From Peptococcaceae bacterium UBA4068 (GTDB lineage Bacteria > Bacillota > Dehalobacteriia > UBA4068): 60,945 bases of DNA. A program made the translations under genes and the position numbers. Within the stretch, counting starts at the first letter, position 1, and each line of letters opens with the position of its first letter. This document shows positions 59,703-60,945 of the stretch, piece by piece. Where the stretch lies: contig DFZA01000003.1 of assembly GCA_002382665.1 (NCBI GenBank), forward strand, positions 1-60,945, written 5' to 3'. The notes beneath the pieces were generated by a model. The model worked only from the letters and a program-made list of their open reading frames with translations. It made no database searches and had not been told where the DNA came from.

Positions 59703-59912
59703 ATGGAAGCGGATAAACCAAGAATGGAAGACATGGATATCGATGAAAAAATAAAGGACGCCTTGCGTAACGCCTGCAACAATAACCGCATCGACTGTCC
59801 CGACGCGCGGGCGTTGGCGGAACAGCTTGGTGTCTCCTATCGCGTGATCGGTGATGCAGCTGACCGTATGGGTATCAAAATCAAAAATTGCGGACTGGGT
59901 TGTTTTAGCTGA
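59703..59912 (+). CDS. Small regulator-like protein coupled to moaA
   Basis: A 69-residue protein (ATG 59703, weak AGGG upstream). It has a helix-turn-helix-like middle (A-L-A-E-Q-L-G-V-S-Y-R-V-I-G-D-A-A-D-R-M-G-I) and ends with I-K-N-C-G-L-G-C-F. The C-x2-G-C-F ending is, as I recall, shared by small Clostridial proteins near molybdenum genes. Its stop overlaps the moaA start, so it is probably translated with MoaA. Function unknown, perhaps a metal-sensing regulator. Confidence 0.55.
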   Translation: MEADKPRMEDMDIDEKIKDALRNACNNNRIDCPDARALAEQLGVSYRVIGDAADRMGIKIKNCGLGCFS

Positions 59913-60886
59913 TGAATGAACCAAAACTGATTTCACATGGTCGGCCAATTGACTATTTGCGCCTGTCAATAACCGATAAATGCAATTTGCGCTGTCGTTA
60001 TTGTATGCCGGAGGAGGGTATAAGCAGGCAATCCCACACCGAGCTGATGCGTGCTGAAGAGATGCGCCGGCTGGTCGGCGTTTTTGTCGAGGCCGGAATC
60101 CGTAAGCTGCGGATTACTGGCGGTGAGCCGCTGGTCAGCAAAATTCTGATGCCGCTGTTGGAGTCGATAAAATCGCTGTCTTTAACCGATATTGCTTTGA
60201 CAACCAACGGCCAATTGCTGTCGCAGATGGCGGACCAATTGCTGGCTGCCGGCGTAAAGAGGCTTAATATCAGTCTTGATACGCTAAATCCACAGCGTTT
60301 TGACTGGATCAGCCGCGGCGGTGTGCTACAAAAGACGCTTGACGGTATTAATGCGGCCTTAACTGCCGGTTTTAATCCGGTCAAGGTCAATACGGTTGTG
60401 GTACGCGGGTTTAATGATGATGAAGTGGTTGATCTGGCGCTGCTGGCCAAAGACAGGCCGTTATCGGTTCGCTTTATTGAGCTGATGCCGGTCGGAGAGT
60501 TTAATATCTGGAGCGAAGAAAATTTTGTTTCTACCGATGAAATCAAGGACAAACTGGCTGTGTTGGGTCTCTTGCGGCCAACAACGGTGATAAACGGCAA
60601 CGGGCCAGCGGAAGTGTTTAGTATTGATGGCTTTTGCGGTACTGTCGGCTTTATCAATGCTATCAGCGGTCACTTTTGCCGTCGCTGTAACAGGCTACGG
60701 TTGACGGCAGACGGAAAGATATTCCCCTGCCTGCACAGTGATAGCAGTTTTGATTTACTGACGCCGCTGCGGCATGGTGCGACCGATGCCGAGCTTTTAC
60801 AATTGATAGAACAAGCGGTCGAAGAAAAGCCGCCGGAACATAGTTTTGGTAAACAGTTGCGCGGAATGAATACTATTGGCGGATAA
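59912..60886 (+). CDS. moaA: GTP 3',8-cyclase MoaA
   Basis: The 324-residue radical SAM enzyme has C-N-L-R-C-R-Y-C (residues 24-31, radical cluster), R-I-T-G-G-E-P, a C-terminal cluster C-R-R-C-N and C at I-F-P-C, and the C-terminal G-G (N-T-I-G-G) needed for activity. It makes the first intermediate of molybdenum cofactor. Length is normal. It overlaps the upstream small gene. Confidence 0.95.
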   Translation: MNEPKLISHGRPIDYLRLSITDKCNLRCRYCMPEEGISRQSHTELMRAEEMRRLVGVFVEAGIRKLRITGGEPLVSKILMPLLESIKSLSLTDIALTTNGQLLSQMADQLLAAGVKRLNISLDTLNPQRFDWISRGGVLQKTLDGINAALTAGFNPVKVNTVVVRGFNDDEVVDLALLAKDRPLSVRFIELMPVGEFNIWSEENFVSTDEIKDKLAVLGLLRPTTVINGNGPAEVFSIDGFCGTVGFINAISGHFCRRCNRLRLTADGKIFPCLHSDSSFDLLTPLRHGATDAELLQLIEQAVEEKPPEHSFGKQLRGMNTIGG

Positions 60887-60945
60887 AATAATAAGAAAGG
60901 CCGGATGTTTTTTGGACTGAACCAGCGGTAACGGACAGCGGGAAA

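Overview
The window looks like the replication-origin region of an AT-rich, low-GC, anaerobic Gram-positive bacterium (Bacillota, Clostridia-like). The evidence is the rpmH-rnpA-yidD-yidC-jag-mnmE-mnmG-rsmG-parA-parB order on the plus strand, opposed by dnaA-dnaN-recF on the minus strand, with DnaA boxes between dnaA and rpmH and two perfect parS sites before parA. Strong purine-rich ribosome binding sites, a CIRCE-controlled groESL operon and a rubredoxin/flavodiiron oxygen-defence operon fit an anaerobic firmicute. A kinase like those that feed sporulation and several Cys-rich coat-like small proteins hint at an endospore former, but no diagnostic sporulation gene is seen. Species cannot be assigned from the sequence alone.

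Positions 1-5880 hold a small mobile element at a tRNA-Thr(GGT) gene. It has a tyrosine recombinase, an AAA-type replication ATPase, a Cro/C1-type repressor, a SymE/AbrB-like small protein, a zinc-finger protein and a PD-(D/E)XK nuclease whose layout resembles modification-dependent restriction enzymes. It is bounded by a perfect 128-bp inverted repeat that carries the 5' half of the tRNA, and a third diverged 5' half lies outside it next to a consensus promoter. This is not the usual direct-repeat att arrangement.

Positions 5880-9600 hold a strongly promoted, structured non-coding RNA of unknown family, an M29 aminopeptidase, three Cys-rich microproteins, a Gly-rich repeat protein and its basic partner. 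Positions 9590-23220 are the origin cluster: murI, recF, dnaN and dnaA run leftward; oriC and the ribosomal protein L34/RNase P/membrane insertion/tRNA modification/partition genes run rightward. One parS site sits inside the terminator-like hairpin between rsmG and parA.

Positions 23300-35600 are metabolic: a cysteine desulfurase, a P-type Ca2+ ATPase, a methylthioribose-phosphate isomerase plus class II aldolase pair (5'-deoxynucleoside salvage), a polysaccharide deacetylase, the NROR-rubredoxin-FprA operon, a dihydroorotase-like hydrolase and thiamine pyrophosphokinase. Positions 35600-39800 hold cysE and an aromatic operon with two gene fusions: amidohydrolase-DAHP synthase and shikimate dehydrogenase-shikimate kinase, followed by AroQ. 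Positions 39900-47500 hold a Cys-rich protein, a sensor-less histidine kinase, a corrinoid-related activation protein with a probably leaderless start, thioredoxin reductase, FemAB-like transferase, alanine racemase, a zinc-ribbon protein and class II fructose-bisphosphate aldolase.

Positions 47700-60945 are more accessory: a GC-rich dispersed repeat in two copies, a 5'-nucleotidase and its duplicated fragment, transglutaminase-like and nucleotidyltransferase genes, a self-regulated TetR-M23 peptidase pair, a small XRE regulator with three matching operators facing a 53-residue protein, a cation/proton antiporter, an aminotransferase, groESL, and a small regulator-like gene coupled to moaA.
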